Of a stretch of DNA of 18,542 bases, positions 7,086 to 14,365 are shown one piece after another. Location: assembly GCA_013043295.1 (NCBI GenBank), contig JABDOO010000047.1:1-18542 (forward strand), in the 5' to 3' direction. A program made the position numbers and the translations under genes. Each line of letters starts with the position of its first letter. Positions within the stretch are counted from its first letter, which is position 1. The notes below the pieces were generated by a model. It made no database searches. It was not told the DNA's origin and was given only the letters and a program-made list of their open reading frames with translations. This stretch comes from Candidatus Nitrosopumilus sp. Its GTDB lineage: Archaea > Thermoproteota > Nitrososphaeria > Nitrososphaerales > Nitrosopumilaceae.

Positions 7086-7727
7086 GTGAAACCAATAGAT
7101 CTGTCACTTACTGTATCAGAATCCATTCCAAGTTTTCCAGGTTCCCCAACTCCACAATTCATTGGTTGGTCAGATATCAAAAAAGATGGTTACAACCTTG
7201 AACTGCTATTCCTTAGCTCACATACTGGTACACATATTGATGCACCATATCATTTTGTCAAAAACGGACTAAAAATCCATCAGATTCCATTAGAGCGACT
7301 TGTCGGCAAAGCAATTCTCATAAAACTCAAAAAAACAAAGAATTCCCCAATAACAAAATCAGATATCATATTATTTGAAAAAAAGAATGGAAAAATTCCC
7401 AATCATTCCTCAGTATTTTTCTATACAGAATGGCAAAAAAACCTAAAAAAGAAAAATTATTTTACAGAAAATCCTGGACTAGACAAATCTTCTGCAAAAT
7501 ATCTTACATCAAAAAAAGTCAATCTAGTTGGCATAGACTCCCCAAGTATTGATCTTGGAGGAGATGAATCATTCAGAGTCCATCATATTTTATCAAAAAA
7601 TAATATTTTGATTGTAGAAAATTTGACAAACTTGAACAAAATCAAATCTAAAGAATTTGATTTTACAATACTTCCATTAAAGCTAAAAGATGCAACAGGC
7701 TCTCCTGTAAGAGCAATTGCTTCATAA
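7086..7727 (+). CDS. Cyclase-family metal-dependent hydrolase (kynurenine formamidase-like)
   Basis: A 213-residue member of the 'putative cyclase' family (PF04199), which includes KynB arylformamidase. The signature HTGTHIDAPYHF is complete, giving metal ligands H46, H50 and D52, with H56 nearby. The start (IDLSLTVSESIPSFPGSP) and later GIDSPSID and VHHILSKNNILIVENLTNL stretches are also typical. It starts with GTG; the overlapping ATG runs straight into a stop. The substrate cannot be told from sequence. No other kynurenine-pathway gene is nearby, so an amidase or other hydrolase role is as likely as formamidase. The phosphatase gene follows 55 bp downstream on the same strand. Confidence 0.82.
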   Translation: MKPIDLSLTVSESIPSFPGSPTPQFIGWSDIKKDGYNLELLFLSSHTGTHIDAPYHFVKNGLKIHQIPLERLVGKAILIKLKKTKNSPITKSDIILFEKKNGKIPNHSSVFFYTEWQKNLKKKNYFTENPGLDKSSAKYLTSKKVNLVGIDSPSIDLGGDESFRVHHILSKNNILIVENLTNLNKIKSKEFDFTILPLKLKDATGSPVRAIAS

Positions 7728-7782
7728 TCTACTCATAACCAAATAAGTAATACTAAAAATACTGAATAAATCATAATCCAAT

Positions 7783-8277
7783 ATGAGTAAGCCTGGAAAT
7801 ATTTGGAGAAAAGTTCATGGAAAAATTACTAAAAAACCCACAAACTTTTCCTGGTTAATTGAAGAAAAATTAGCAGGCTCTGGTATTCCAACTAGTTCTG
7901 ATGAATTTGATTGGCTACTAAATCAAGGAGTACAATCTATCGTTACCATGACTGAACAGGCACTACCAGATGATTGGGTAAAAAATATTGGCTATCTACA
8001 TGTACCAACTCCTGATCTGACAGCTCCTGATATGGATAGGATTGATTCTGCTGTAGATTTTATACATGAACAAATTAACAGTGATCAAGCAGTGATGGTT
8101 CATTGTGCAGCTGGAATGGGAAGAGCTGGAACAATACTTGCATGTTATTTCATCAAATACAAAAAATTTTCAGCACAAGATGCTATTAAAAAAATTCGAG
8201 ATGAAAGACCCGGTTCAATTCAATCTGAAGTACAAGAACTAGCTATATCATTTTATGAAAAACATGTAAGAAATTAG
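7783..8277 (+). CDS. Dual-specificity protein phosphatase, DUSP23/VHZ-like
   Basis: A 164-residue cysteine-based phosphatase. The active-site loop is H107-C108-AAGMG-R114-A-G-T, fitting HCx5R. Candidate general acids are D78 and D83 in PTPDLTAPD. The match extends well beyond the loop: FSWLIEEKLAGSGIP, LLNQGVQSIVTMTE, ACYFIKYKKFSAQDAI and IRDERPGSIQS follow the order seen in eukaryotic DUSP23 (VHZ), so this is more than a generic tyrosine phosphatase hit. There is no signal peptide or extra domain, so it is a minimal cytoplasmic enzyme. The physiological substrate (phosphoprotein, RNA 5' end or phosphosugar) is unknown. Its stop is one base from the stop of the convergent 48-codon gene. Confidence 0.88.
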   Translation: MSKPGNIWRKVHGKITKKPTNFSWLIEEKLAGSGIPTSSDEFDWLLNQGVQSIVTMTEQALPDDWVKNIGYLHVPTPDLTAPDMDRIDSAVDFIHEQINSDQAVMVHCAAGMGRAGTILACYFIKYKKFSAQDAIKKIRDERPGSIQSEVQELAISFYEKHVRN

Positions 8278-8278
8278 T

Positions 8279-8425
8279 TTAAACAAATTCTGAAACTAAT
8301 TTTCCATCAACGACTTTAATCTTCAAGGTTTTATCTTCTTGAAAGAATAAAGTCAATCCACCGTCTGAATCAGGATCTTCTACTTTTACAAGTTCTAACA
8401 TTTTAATTGCATCAAATTTTTCCAT
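8279..8425 (-). CDS. Tiny acidic protein, paralog of the adjacent 8435-8587 gene
   Basis: A 48-residue protein starting MEKFDAIKML and ending VVDGKLVSEFV. It aligns without gaps to the product of the upstream gene with 17 identities in the first 43 positions, including V-E-x-P-D-x-x-G-G-x-T and I-K-x-V-D-G-K. That conservation, ordinary codon use and a Shine-Dalgarno site (AGGTGA, 5 bases before the ATG) support a real gene. The pattern suggests a small beta-rich fold. No cysteines, signal peptide or membrane helix are present, and I do not recognise the family. The start lies 9 nt after the stop of its paralog, so the two should be co-transcribed and translationally coupled. Confidence 0.72.
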   Translation of the reverse strand: MEKFDAIKMLELVKVEDPDSDGGLTLFFQEDKTLKIKVVDGKLVSEFV

Positions 8426-8430
8426 TCATT

Positions 8431-8436
8431 TCACCT
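8431..8436 (-). promoter_or_regulatory. Shine-Dalgarno site overlapping a stop codon
   Basis: AGGTGA on the minus strand, five bases before the ATG at 8425. Its first two bases are the last two of the TAG stop (8435-8437) of the upstream paralog. This layout implies that ribosomes ending one tiny gene start the next. Confidence 0.6.
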
Positions 8437-8587
8437 ATTCTGGAATTGATACGGTCTCAATTTTACCATCTACTGCTTTAATGAACATAAACCTGTTATC
8501 TTTGAAGATAAAGGTAATTCCTCCTTCTTTATCAGGTTCTTCAACTTCAAGTATTGGTTGTCCTAACAGACCATCGTATTTTGCCAT
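8435..8587 (-). CDS. Tiny acidic protein, paralog of the 8279-8425 gene
   Basis: A 50-residue protein beginning MAKYDGLLGQPILEVEEPDK and ending KAVDGKIETVSIPE. It shares the M-x-K-[FY]-D start and the P-D-x-x-G-G-x-T and I-K-x-V-D-G-K blocks with the downstream 48-residue protein, so the pair arose by tandem duplication. Predicted cytoplasmic; no known domain recognised. A TATA-like GATATAAGG on the minus strand about 25 nt upstream, inside the end of the preceding gene, could give the pair its own near-leaderless promoter. Alternatively both are read through from the 8619-9155 gene, 31 bp upstream. Confidence 0.72.
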   Translation of the reverse strand: MAKYDGLLGQPILEVEEPDKEGGITFIFKDNRFMFIKAVDGKIETVSIPE

Positions 8588-8618
8588 TAATGATTACCCA
8601 AAAAAGTTCCTTATATCC

Positions 8619-9155
8619 CTAATTGATGGAAACTTCAATTTCGCTTGAACTGTTTTTCACACTGCCAGTTTCTGTAAAATCATGTTTTTGCCAGGATGCA
8701 AAAGCCTCAGCACTGATTTTGTGTTTTCCTGTTCCTAAATCAGATGCTTTGAATACAAATTTTTCATTAAAATCAAACAATTCCTCTCTAACCTCTTCTT
8801 CTGTAAGTCTGATAAATGGCTCAAAATTTTTGGCTACCTGCACCCAAATTCGTCTATCTTTCATAGGATTGACTAATTTTGGATTCCTAGTCCAAAAAAT
8901 TGATGCTTTTCTGTATGTGTCAATAGTTCTTCCCAATTCCTTCTTCCTAAACCCTCCAGATGTCAATTTTATGCCATATTTCATTTTGAATGATACGTCG
9001 TTATTGTTGTAGGCTTTGGTCCAATTAGCCTCATTGAAGGAATTTCTAATGTCTCCTTCAACAGAAAACTGGACGTTTATCTCTATATTCTCATCAGAAG
9101 AGTATTCATCCTTGGATTTTACTAATTCTATAGCAGAAATCTTACTTTCACCCAT
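8619..9155 (-). CDS. Conserved-looking hypothetical protein, predicted beta-sandwich
   Basis: A 178-residue soluble protein that I do not recognise. It lacks a signal peptide and membrane helices. The start (ISAIELVKSKDEYSSDENIE) and the alternating hydrophobic strands near the end (KFVFKASDLGTGKHKISAEA, then a final SSSEIEVSIN) suggest an Ig- or C2-like beta-sandwich. The centre is basic and aromatic (YRKASIFWTRNPKLV, RRIWVQVAKNFEP). There are no cysteines and no obvious catalytic motif. The ATG at 9155 has no Shine-Dalgarno site. The gene is divergent from rpo11 across 51 bp and is followed on the same strand by the tiny paralog pair, which may belong to the same transcript. Confidence 0.7.
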   Translation of the reverse strand: MGESKISAIELVKSKDEYSSDENIEINVQFSVEGDIRNSFNEANWTKAYNNNDVSFKMKYGIKLTSGGFRKKELGRTIDTYRKASIFWTRNPKLVNPMKDRRIWVQVAKNFEPFIRLTEEEVREELFDFNEKFVFKASDLGTGKHKISAEAFASWQKHDFTETGSVKNSSSEIEVSIN

Positions 9156-9173
9156 TGTTACCGCTCATAATGA

Positions 9174-9180
9174 TTTATAT
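9174..9180 (+). promoter_or_regulatory. TATA-like box of the rpo11-tfs-pcn cluster
   Basis: TTTATAT, centred about 30 nt before the rpo11 ATG at 9207. On the opposite strand it reads ATATAAA, but that lies only about 22 nt from the start at 9155, so it fits the rpo11 direction better. Confidence 0.45.
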
Positions 9181-9206
9181 CCGCAATAAGTGCTTTTTCT
9201 GAATAC

Positions 9207-9485
9207 ATGAACGCACAAGTGATCAGTTCTGAACCCAAAGAAATCAGCCTTTCTATCACTGAAACGGATATTGGAATATTGTACATAATTCAACATGAAC
9301 TCCTAAAAGCATCAAATATTGATTTTGCAGGTGTAATTGTTAAACATCCTCTTACCAATGAATGTTGGATGAGAATTAATTCTAGTTCAAAACCACTAGG
9401 TGAAATCAAAAAAGCAACAGACTCTGCGATCAAAATGGGTGAAGAGTTCAAACAACTATTCAATTCTAAAATTAAGGTAAACTAG
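9207..9485 (+). CDS. rpo11: DNA-directed RNA polymerase subunit Rpo11 (RpoL)
   Basis: A 92-residue small subunit of archaeal RNA polymerase, which pairs with Rpo3 in the assembly platform (the alpha-like heterodimer). It is recognised from TETDIGILYIIQHELL, where family members have a D-x-T-hG-N-L-L-type helix start, followed by NIDFAGVIVKHPLTNECWMRI, matching the Rpb11/RpoL core of 'V-x-F-A-G-Y-x-V-x-H-P-L'. Length is normal. It is the first gene of a tight plus-strand group (rpo11, tfs, pcn), with a 2-nt gap to tfs. Confidence 0.88.
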   Translation: MNAQVISSEPKEISLSITETDIGILYIIQHELLKASNIDFAGVIVKHPLTNECWMRINSSSKPLGEIKKATDSAIKMGEEFKQLFNSKIKVN

Positions 9486-9487
9486 AA

Positions 9488-9802
9488 TTGAAGTTTTGCC
9501 CCAAATGTGAGGTCAAATTAAAAAATAATGGTTCTGGCCTTCAATGTTCTAAATGCGGATATACTGAAGGGGGAGAAGCAAAACCAACAAAAAAAATTAC
9601 TGAAGAAGAACCAGATTTTTCATTACTTGCTTTTGAAGGAAATGAAGGAGAAGATACAAACCCAACAGTAAAAATTGACTGTGAAAAATGTGGACATGAT
9701 GAAGCTGTTGGTTGGATGTTTCAAACTAGAAGTGCTGATGAACCTACAACTAGATTCTATAGATGTCAAAAATGCAAGTACACCTGGCGTGATTACACAT
9801 AA
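9488..9802 (+). CDS. tfs: Transcription factor S (TFS), TFIIS-like RNA cleavage factor
   Basis: A 104-residue elongation factor that helps stalled RNA polymerase cleave its transcript. The N-terminal zinc ribbon uses C4, C7, C20 and C23; the C-terminal one uses C65, C68, C93 and C96. The acidic hairpin tip D84-E85 (RSADEPTTRFYRC), which enters the polymerase active site, is intact, so this is an active TFS and not an inhibitory paralog. The start is TTG at 9488, with AAGGT nine bases upstream inside the end of rpo11. Location directly after rpo11 fits its function. Confidence 0.94.
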   Translation: MKFCPKCEVKLKNNGSGLQCSKCGYTEGGEAKPTKKITEEEPDFSLLAFEGNEGEDTNPTVKIDCEKCGHDEAVGWMFQTRSADEPTTRFYRCQKCKYTWRDYT

Positions 9803-9836
9803 CGTTTAACTTGTACTTAGAGAGAAGAAAATTGAT

Positions 9837-10583
9837 TTGACTTTTGGAGCAAAAACAAGTGGATCAGATGATCTAAAGGCTATCATATCTGCAATATCCA
9901 CACTTGTAGAAGAAGCAACATTTGTTGCAACAGCAGAAGGAATTACCTTTAGAGGAATGGATCCATCACATGTAGCTCTGATTGATATCTCTTGGCCAAA
10001 TTCTGCTTTTGAAAAATATGAATGTGATAGTGATATTAAATTTGGAGTTAGAATTGATGAATTTTCAAAATTAATCAAAAGAGCAGACAAAAAAGATAGT
10101 ATAGAAATTAGTATCTCTGATCAAAACATGCTACTTGTTACAGTTGGTAAAAATAAAAAATACAAGATGCGTTTAATTGAAAGCTCTGCAACTGATACAC
10201 CATTACCTAAAATTCCATATGATTCAAAAATTATTTTGACTTCTTCAAAATTTGATAAAATCCTTGGAGATGTTCAGGTAGTATCTGATTATCTTACAAT
10301 GCATACTTCTGATAGTAAAGGTGATTTCTCAGGAAAAGGAGATTCAGGTGAAGTTGTAATTGAGTTAGACAAAGATGATAAAGAAATTGAAGAAATTTCT
10401 TCTTCAGAAGATAGCGAGGGTACTTACAGCCTGGAATATTTGAATCCAGTTGTAAAAGCTGTAGGCTCTAATGCAGGCTCAATAACATGTGAGTTTTCAA
10501 GCGCAAAACCTCTTAGAATTGAATTTAAAGTAGCAAATATTGGTAGAATCCACTTTTACTTGGCTCCACGCGTCGAAAGTTAA
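9837..10583 (+). CDS. pcn: DNA polymerase sliding clamp PCNA
   Basis: A 248-residue replication clamp of normal length. Typical features are the start TFGAKTSGSDDLKAIISAIS, the block FRGMDPSHVALIDISWP, the two-domain repeat, and the end FKVANIGRIHFYLAPRVES. The acidic stretch around 180-195 (ELDKDDKEIEEISSSEDSE) lies in the second domain and is more acidic than in many archaeal clamps. The start is TTG at 9837; no ATG is possible before the conserved N-terminus. A TTTAAC about 30 nt upstream could give a separate promoter, although the gap to tfs is only 34 nt. It works with DNA polymerases, FEN1, ligase and RFC through PIP boxes. Confidence 0.96.
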   Translation: MTFGAKTSGSDDLKAIISAISTLVEEATFVATAEGITFRGMDPSHVALIDISWPNSAFEKYECDSDIKFGVRIDEFSKLIKRADKKDSIEISISDQNMLLVTVGKNKKYKMRLIESSATDTPLPKIPYDSKIILTSSKFDKILGDVQVVSDYLTMHTSDSKGDFSGKGDSGEVVIELDKDDKEIEEISSSEDSEGTYSLEYLNPVVKAVGSNAGSITCEFSSAKPLRIEFKVANIGRIHFYLAPRVES

Positions 10584-10587
10584 AGCA

Positions 10588-10593
10588 TTTAAA
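10588..10593 (+). promoter_or_regulatory. TATA-like box of the aspartate kinase gene
   Basis: TTTAAA centred about 28 nt before the TTG start at 10619, directly after the pcn stop. The spacing suggests a leaderless message and a transcription unit separate from pcn. Confidence 0.5.
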
Positions 10594-10618
10594 GATTGAC
10601 TAGTTCAGGTATTTTGAA

Positions 10619-12022
10619 TTGAGACTTGTAATAAAATATGGTGGAACATCAATATCTGCTGCAAAAGATATTCAATTAATTGCTAAACACCTAAACGAAT
10701 TATCAAAGAAGCATAAGATTGTAGTAGTGTGTTCTGCAACTAGTGGAACTACTGATGATCTTATAGAAATTTCAGAATCAATTAAAAAAGAAAATAAATC
10801 AAAAGCTGAACAGCTAGCATCAAAAATCACCAATAGACATAAGCAATTGGCAAAGCAGACAATTAAAAAATCTGATGTTAGAAAAAAATTACTTGCAAAA
10901 TATGATCAAGACTTTAATGAGCTTGTTGCATTAATTGATGGAATGGTGTTGCTTGGTGAAGTTACACCTAGAACAATGGATTATCTGTTTTCATTTGGAG
11001 AAAGACTTTCAATAAAATTAGTTTCATCTGCAATTAATGATTCAGGAAAAAAATCAATTCCTTTGACAGGAAAAGAAGTAGGAATTGTTACTGATTCTAA
11101 TTTTGGTGAATCTAAACCACTCATTGATACAACACGTTTACGTGTATCAAAGACAGTAGATGAACTGTTTTCCAAAAAAACAATTCCTGTTGTAGGAGGA
11201 TTTGTAGGAGCTGATCAACATGGTCATGTAACAACTTTTGGAAGAGGGGGATCAGACTATTCTGCTACAATTATTGGTTCTTGCATAAAGGCAGATGAAA
11301 TTTGGTTAATGAGTGATGTTGATGGACTAATGACTGCTGATCCTAAGATTGTAAAAAATGCAAAATTACTCAAAGAGGTATCATACATTGAGGCAATTGA
11401 AATGGCTCTATTTGGTGCAAAGCAAATACATCCACGAACTTTTGAGCCTCTAATTACAAAGAAAATCCCAATGAAAATTAGAAATTCATTTAACATCAAA
11501 AATGAGGGAACTTTGGTTACTGCATCTACTTCTGCTGCTGTAAAAAATACTGTAAAATGTGTAAGTAATGTCAAAAATAATGGATTAATCGATGTTCAGG
11601 GCGGTAGTATGGTTGGAACCCCTGGTACTGCAGCAAAAATATTTGCAACATTAGCAAAGGCTGGAATCAACGTAATGATGATTTCTCAAAATCCTTCTGA
11701 ATCAAGTATAACAATTGTAGTTAAGAATGCTGATCTCGACAAAGCAGTTAGTGCATTAGAATTAGAATTGTTAGGTAAAATAATTAAAAAACTAGAAGTC
11801 ACTACAAATGTAGCAATTATTGCATTAATTGGTTCAGGAATGAGAGGAACCGTTGGGGTTGCCTCAAAAGTTTTTGGTGCAATTGAGAAAAACAAAGTAA
11901 ATGTATCAATGATAACTCAGGGTTCATCTGAACTAAATCTTGCATTTGTTGTGAAAAATTCTGATACAAATGCAGCTGTAAGAGCTTTACATAATGAATT
12001 TGCACTAGACAAAATCAATTAA
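10619..12022 (+). CDS. lysC: Aspartate kinase with two C-terminal ACT domains
   Basis: A 467-residue enzyme that phosphorylates aspartate, the first step to lysine, threonine and methionine. The kinase domain covers about 1-300: KYGGTS (6-11), FGERLS (127-132), FGRGGSDYSA (208-217) and the MSDVDGLMTADP nucleotide region (231-242). ACT domains follow at about 315-390 (IDVQGGSMVGTPGTAAKIF) and 397-467 (IALIGSGMRGTVGVASKVF), so allosteric control by an end-product amino acid is likely. The start is TTG at 10619 with a TATA box at leaderless distance. There is no fused homoserine dehydrogenase. No other gene of the pathway is adjacent. Confidence 0.95.
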   Translation: MRLVIKYGGTSISAAKDIQLIAKHLNELSKKHKIVVVCSATSGTTDDLIEISESIKKENKSKAEQLASKITNRHKQLAKQTIKKSDVRKKLLAKYDQDFNELVALIDGMVLLGEVTPRTMDYLFSFGERLSIKLVSSAINDSGKKSIPLTGKEVGIVTDSNFGESKPLIDTTRLRVSKTVDELFSKKTIPVVGGFVGADQHGHVTTFGRGGSDYSATIIGSCIKADEIWLMSDVDGLMTADPKIVKNAKLLKEVSYIEAIEMALFGAKQIHPRTFEPLITKKIPMKIRNSFNIKNEGTLVTASTSAAVKNTVKCVSNVKNNGLIDVQGGSMVGTPGTAAKIFATLAKAGINVMMISQNPSESSITIVVKNADLDKAVSALELELLGKIIKKLEVTTNVAIIALIGSGMRGTVGVASKVFGAIEKNKVNVSMITQGSSELNLAFVVKNSDTNAAVRALHNEFALDKIN

Positions 12023-12030
12023 GACAAAAT

Positions 12031-12038
12031 AATTTAAG
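12031..12038 (+). promoter_or_regulatory. TATA-like box of the secreted duplicated-domain gene
   Basis: AATTTAAG, centred about 26 nt before the TTG start at 12061; fits a leaderless message. Confidence 0.45.
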
Positions 12039-12060
12039 GGAACAACATCAAGATTATTTA

Positions 12061-13524
12061 TTGAAAAAACTTTCAGCTCTAATAATTATTGGAATTTTTG
12101 CTGTAGGTATAATTTTTGTATCTTCTACATCAGAACAATTTGTTGATGCTGGTTCCAGGAAAAAAATTCACTTTACTCAAACTATAACATCCTCTCAAGA
12201 TCCAGGACAAGGACATGAGAATCATCAGTTAGCACTTATTCTATCTCCAAATCAAGGAACAATCTATGATGGCTCAATGACATTTACCTCAAGTGAGCCT
12301 GTGCAGATTGTAGTTTTACATGAAATTAATTCTCAGGAATCAAAAGGGCAACCTACGTGGAGTGTAGATGGAAAAACTGTTTATGGATTATCTTTAATTG
12401 ACTTGCAAGAAAAATCTGGTTCGTTTGAGTTTACGGGTGCTGCACTTGCATTACATTCTCCTAATTCAAAAGAATTTACTTCTACTGTAAGTGTTGATGG
12501 TTGGATTCGAGGACAACCTACAGAAGTAATAATGCAAAAAATTGAATTAGAAAAAGAAAAACCATCAATGTTACTATCAAGAACAAATGTTCCTGCTACA
12601 ATTCCAATGCATGAGGGAATCTATGAAGGAAAACCTGTTTTTTACATTATAACTGATGGTAGTGATGAAGATTATGCAAAAATAATTTCAGATAAACAAG
12701 AATGGAAAGTAGAACTTGCCCCTGTAATTGCTAATGTTCCAGAAAACGCTCTCCAAAAATTATTCATTTTTAAAAACGGAGTAAAGGGTGATGGAATTTA
12801 TGGATTCCAAAATGAAGTTTTCTCTAGTACTCCATCACAAGAATCAAAGTATAGTGCTTTGAATTCTGTAATTGAAGTTACATGGAAAGTTGGTCAGAAA
12901 GAAATTGAATTTAAATCTGCAGAAGAAATAATTGCAGCAGAAGAGGGCGGCAGAATTAAGTTTAATGAAACAGGAATTGTACTTAATACACCACAAATTA
13001 TGTGGCCTGATGGACAACTAACCGTTCGCTCTGATAAAGAAATTACTGATGAAATGTCGTATGGTGGTGGTCAAATTACTGAGATTAATCAAGAAGAAAT
13101 GACTGTAACTTTTGTGGCACATAGGGGATGGGGACCAGATGGGAGAACAATCTACTATATTGTAACTGATGCTACTCCATCAACACCTGCAAAAACCATG
13201 GGAGTTGTTTCATCTCCAAGTTCTGCAAACTTAATTGCTCATTCAGGTGCAGTTGATCTTTTCCAATTCAAAAATGGAATTATTGGTTCTGGCCCATTAG
13301 GATTTCAGGCGGGAATTGCAGGAGCTTCTCTTGGTGATGCCAATTATAGTCCAATGTGGAGAATTTATCTAGTTGAATGGAACAATGAAGAATCTGCAAA
13401 AATTTTAGAAACCAAGTCAGATATTGACTCTTTTAAAACAGATGGATTACTATCAGTAAGTATTGCCCGACCAACTAACAGTGATCATATAGTTAATTGT
13501 CCATTCATAGATCCATTCCAATAA
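12061..13524 (+). CDS. Secreted protein with an internally duplicated domain
   Basis: A 487-residue exported protein, N-terminal hydrophobic signal segment about 4-23, no C-terminal anchor. After the signal it appears built from two similar modules. The clearest repeats are VFYIITDG (193-200) against IYYIVTDA (364-371), LFIFKNGVKGDGIYGFQ (234-250) against LFQFKNGIIGSGPLGFQ (400-416), and the following 'V/I-E-V-T-W' and 'Y-L-V-E-W' strands. A beta-rich segment precedes each (about 56-165 and 297-362). The chain ends in VNCPFIDPF, a tail I associate with extracellular proteins of ammonia-oxidising archaea (DUF7482-like, uncertain name). Likely located in the pseudoperiplasm or S-layer. Histidine- and methionine-bearing loops could bind metal, but no classical site is visible. 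Confidence 0.75.
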   Translation: MKKLSALIIIGIFAVGIIFVSSTSEQFVDAGSRKKIHFTQTITSSQDPGQGHENHQLALILSPNQGTIYDGSMTFTSSEPVQIVVLHEINSQESKGQPTWSVDGKTVYGLSLIDLQEKSGSFEFTGAALALHSPNSKEFTSTVSVDGWIRGQPTEVIMQKIELEKEKPSMLLSRTNVPATIPMHEGIYEGKPVFYIITDGSDEDYAKIISDKQEWKVELAPVIANVPENALQKLFIFKNGVKGDGIYGFQNEVFSSTPSQESKYSALNSVIEVTWKVGQKEIEFKSAEEIIAAEEGGRIKFNETGIVLNTPQIMWPDGQLTVRSDKEITDEMSYGGGQITEINQEEMTVTFVAHRGWGPDGRTIYYIVTDATPSTPAKTMGVVSSPSSANLIAHSGAVDLFQFKNGIIGSGPLGFQAGIAGASLGDANYSPMWRIYLVEWNNEESAKILETKSDIDSFKTDGLLSVSIARPTNSDHIVNCPFIDPFQ

Positions 13525-13570
13525 AGTTCAGTAAACGGATAAATTACTTGGAAAAATATTTCTTTTAAAA

Positions 13571-14365
13571 TTGACTGGTAAACTCTACATTGTTGGTGTT
13601 GGCCCTGGTCACCATGATCATATGACTTTTCGAGCAAAAGAAGTAATTGGTGAAAGTGATACCATTGTAGGATATGAAACTTATGTAAACTTAGTTCAGG
13701 ATTTGATTGAGGGTAAAACTGTTCATCGCTATGCAATGACTCAAGAAGTTGAGAGGGCTCATCAATGTATTGATCTTGCTAAATCTGGAAAAATAGTTTC
13801 ACTTGTTTCAAGTGGCGATCCTGGAATTTATGGGATGGCTGGTTTAATCTATGAAACACTTGCAGAATCTGGATGGAATCCTAAAGATGATCTTAAAGTT
13901 GAAATTGTTCCAGGTGTATCGGCACTTAATTCATGTGCATCAATCGTTGGTTCACCCTTAATGACTGATTTTGCAGTTGTTAGTATGAGTGATTTGTTAG
14001 TTCCATGGGAGGTTATTTCAAAAAGAGTTGAAGCAGCTGCACAAGGTGATTTTGTAATTGTCATTTACAATCCAGCTAGTAAAAAGAGAATACATCAATT
14101 ACAAGATACAAGAAAAGTTCTTTTAAAATATAGAAAACCTACCACACCTGTTGCAATCATAATGGGAGCATTTAGAGAATCCCAGACTATTGTAATGACT
14201 GATTTGGAAAATTTACCGAATCATTCTGAACAATTAGGCATGATTAGTACTGTAATCATAGGTAATTCATCGACATATACTTACAAAGACTTGATGATTA
14301 ATCCAAGGGGATACAAATCAAAATATAATTTAGAAGAACAAACAAATCCTAATCTAAAAGTCTAA
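13571..14365 (+). CDS. cobJ: Precorrin-3B / cobalt-precorrin-3 C17-methyltransferase (CobJ/CbiH)
   Basis: A 264-residue SAM-dependent methyltransferase of the corrin ring pathway, acting with ring contraction at C17. The family pattern is clear: YIVGVGPGHHDHMTFRA at the start, GYETYVNLV, the SSGDPGIYGMAGLIYE block, VEIVPGVSALNSCAS, and VIVIYNPASKKR with RKPTTPVAIIMGAFR near the end. The start is TTG at 13571. It fits the known ability of ammonia-oxidising archaea to make cobalamin. No other cob/cbi gene is in the window, but a corrinoid-binding MtrA-like protein is encoded 3.3 kb downstream. The 3' end overlaps tyrS by 4 bp, tail to tail. Confidence 0.93.
   Translation: MTGKLYIVGVGPGHHDHMTFRAKEVIGESDTIVGYETYVNLVQDLIEGKTVHRYAMTQEVERAHQCIDLAKSGKIVSLVSSGDPGIYGMAGLIYETLAESGWNPKDDLKVEIVPGVSALNSCASIVGSPLMTDFAVVSMSDLLVPWEVISKRVEAAAQGDFVIVIYNPASKKRIHQLQDTRKVLLKYRKPTTPVAIIMGAFRESQTIVMTDLENLPNHSEQLGMISTVIIGNSSTYTYKDLMINPRGYKSKYNLEEQTNPNLKV

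Noticed and set aside
9153..9180. Shared TATA box driving both the 8619-9155 gene and rpo11
   Set aside because: The distance to the minus-strand start is only about 22 nt, too short for a start site at or before 9155; the box was assigned to rpo11 only.
11257..11895. Minus-strand open frames inside aspartate kinase
   Set aside because: Antisense shadows of a clear gene in AT-rich DNA; the translations have no recognisable domains.
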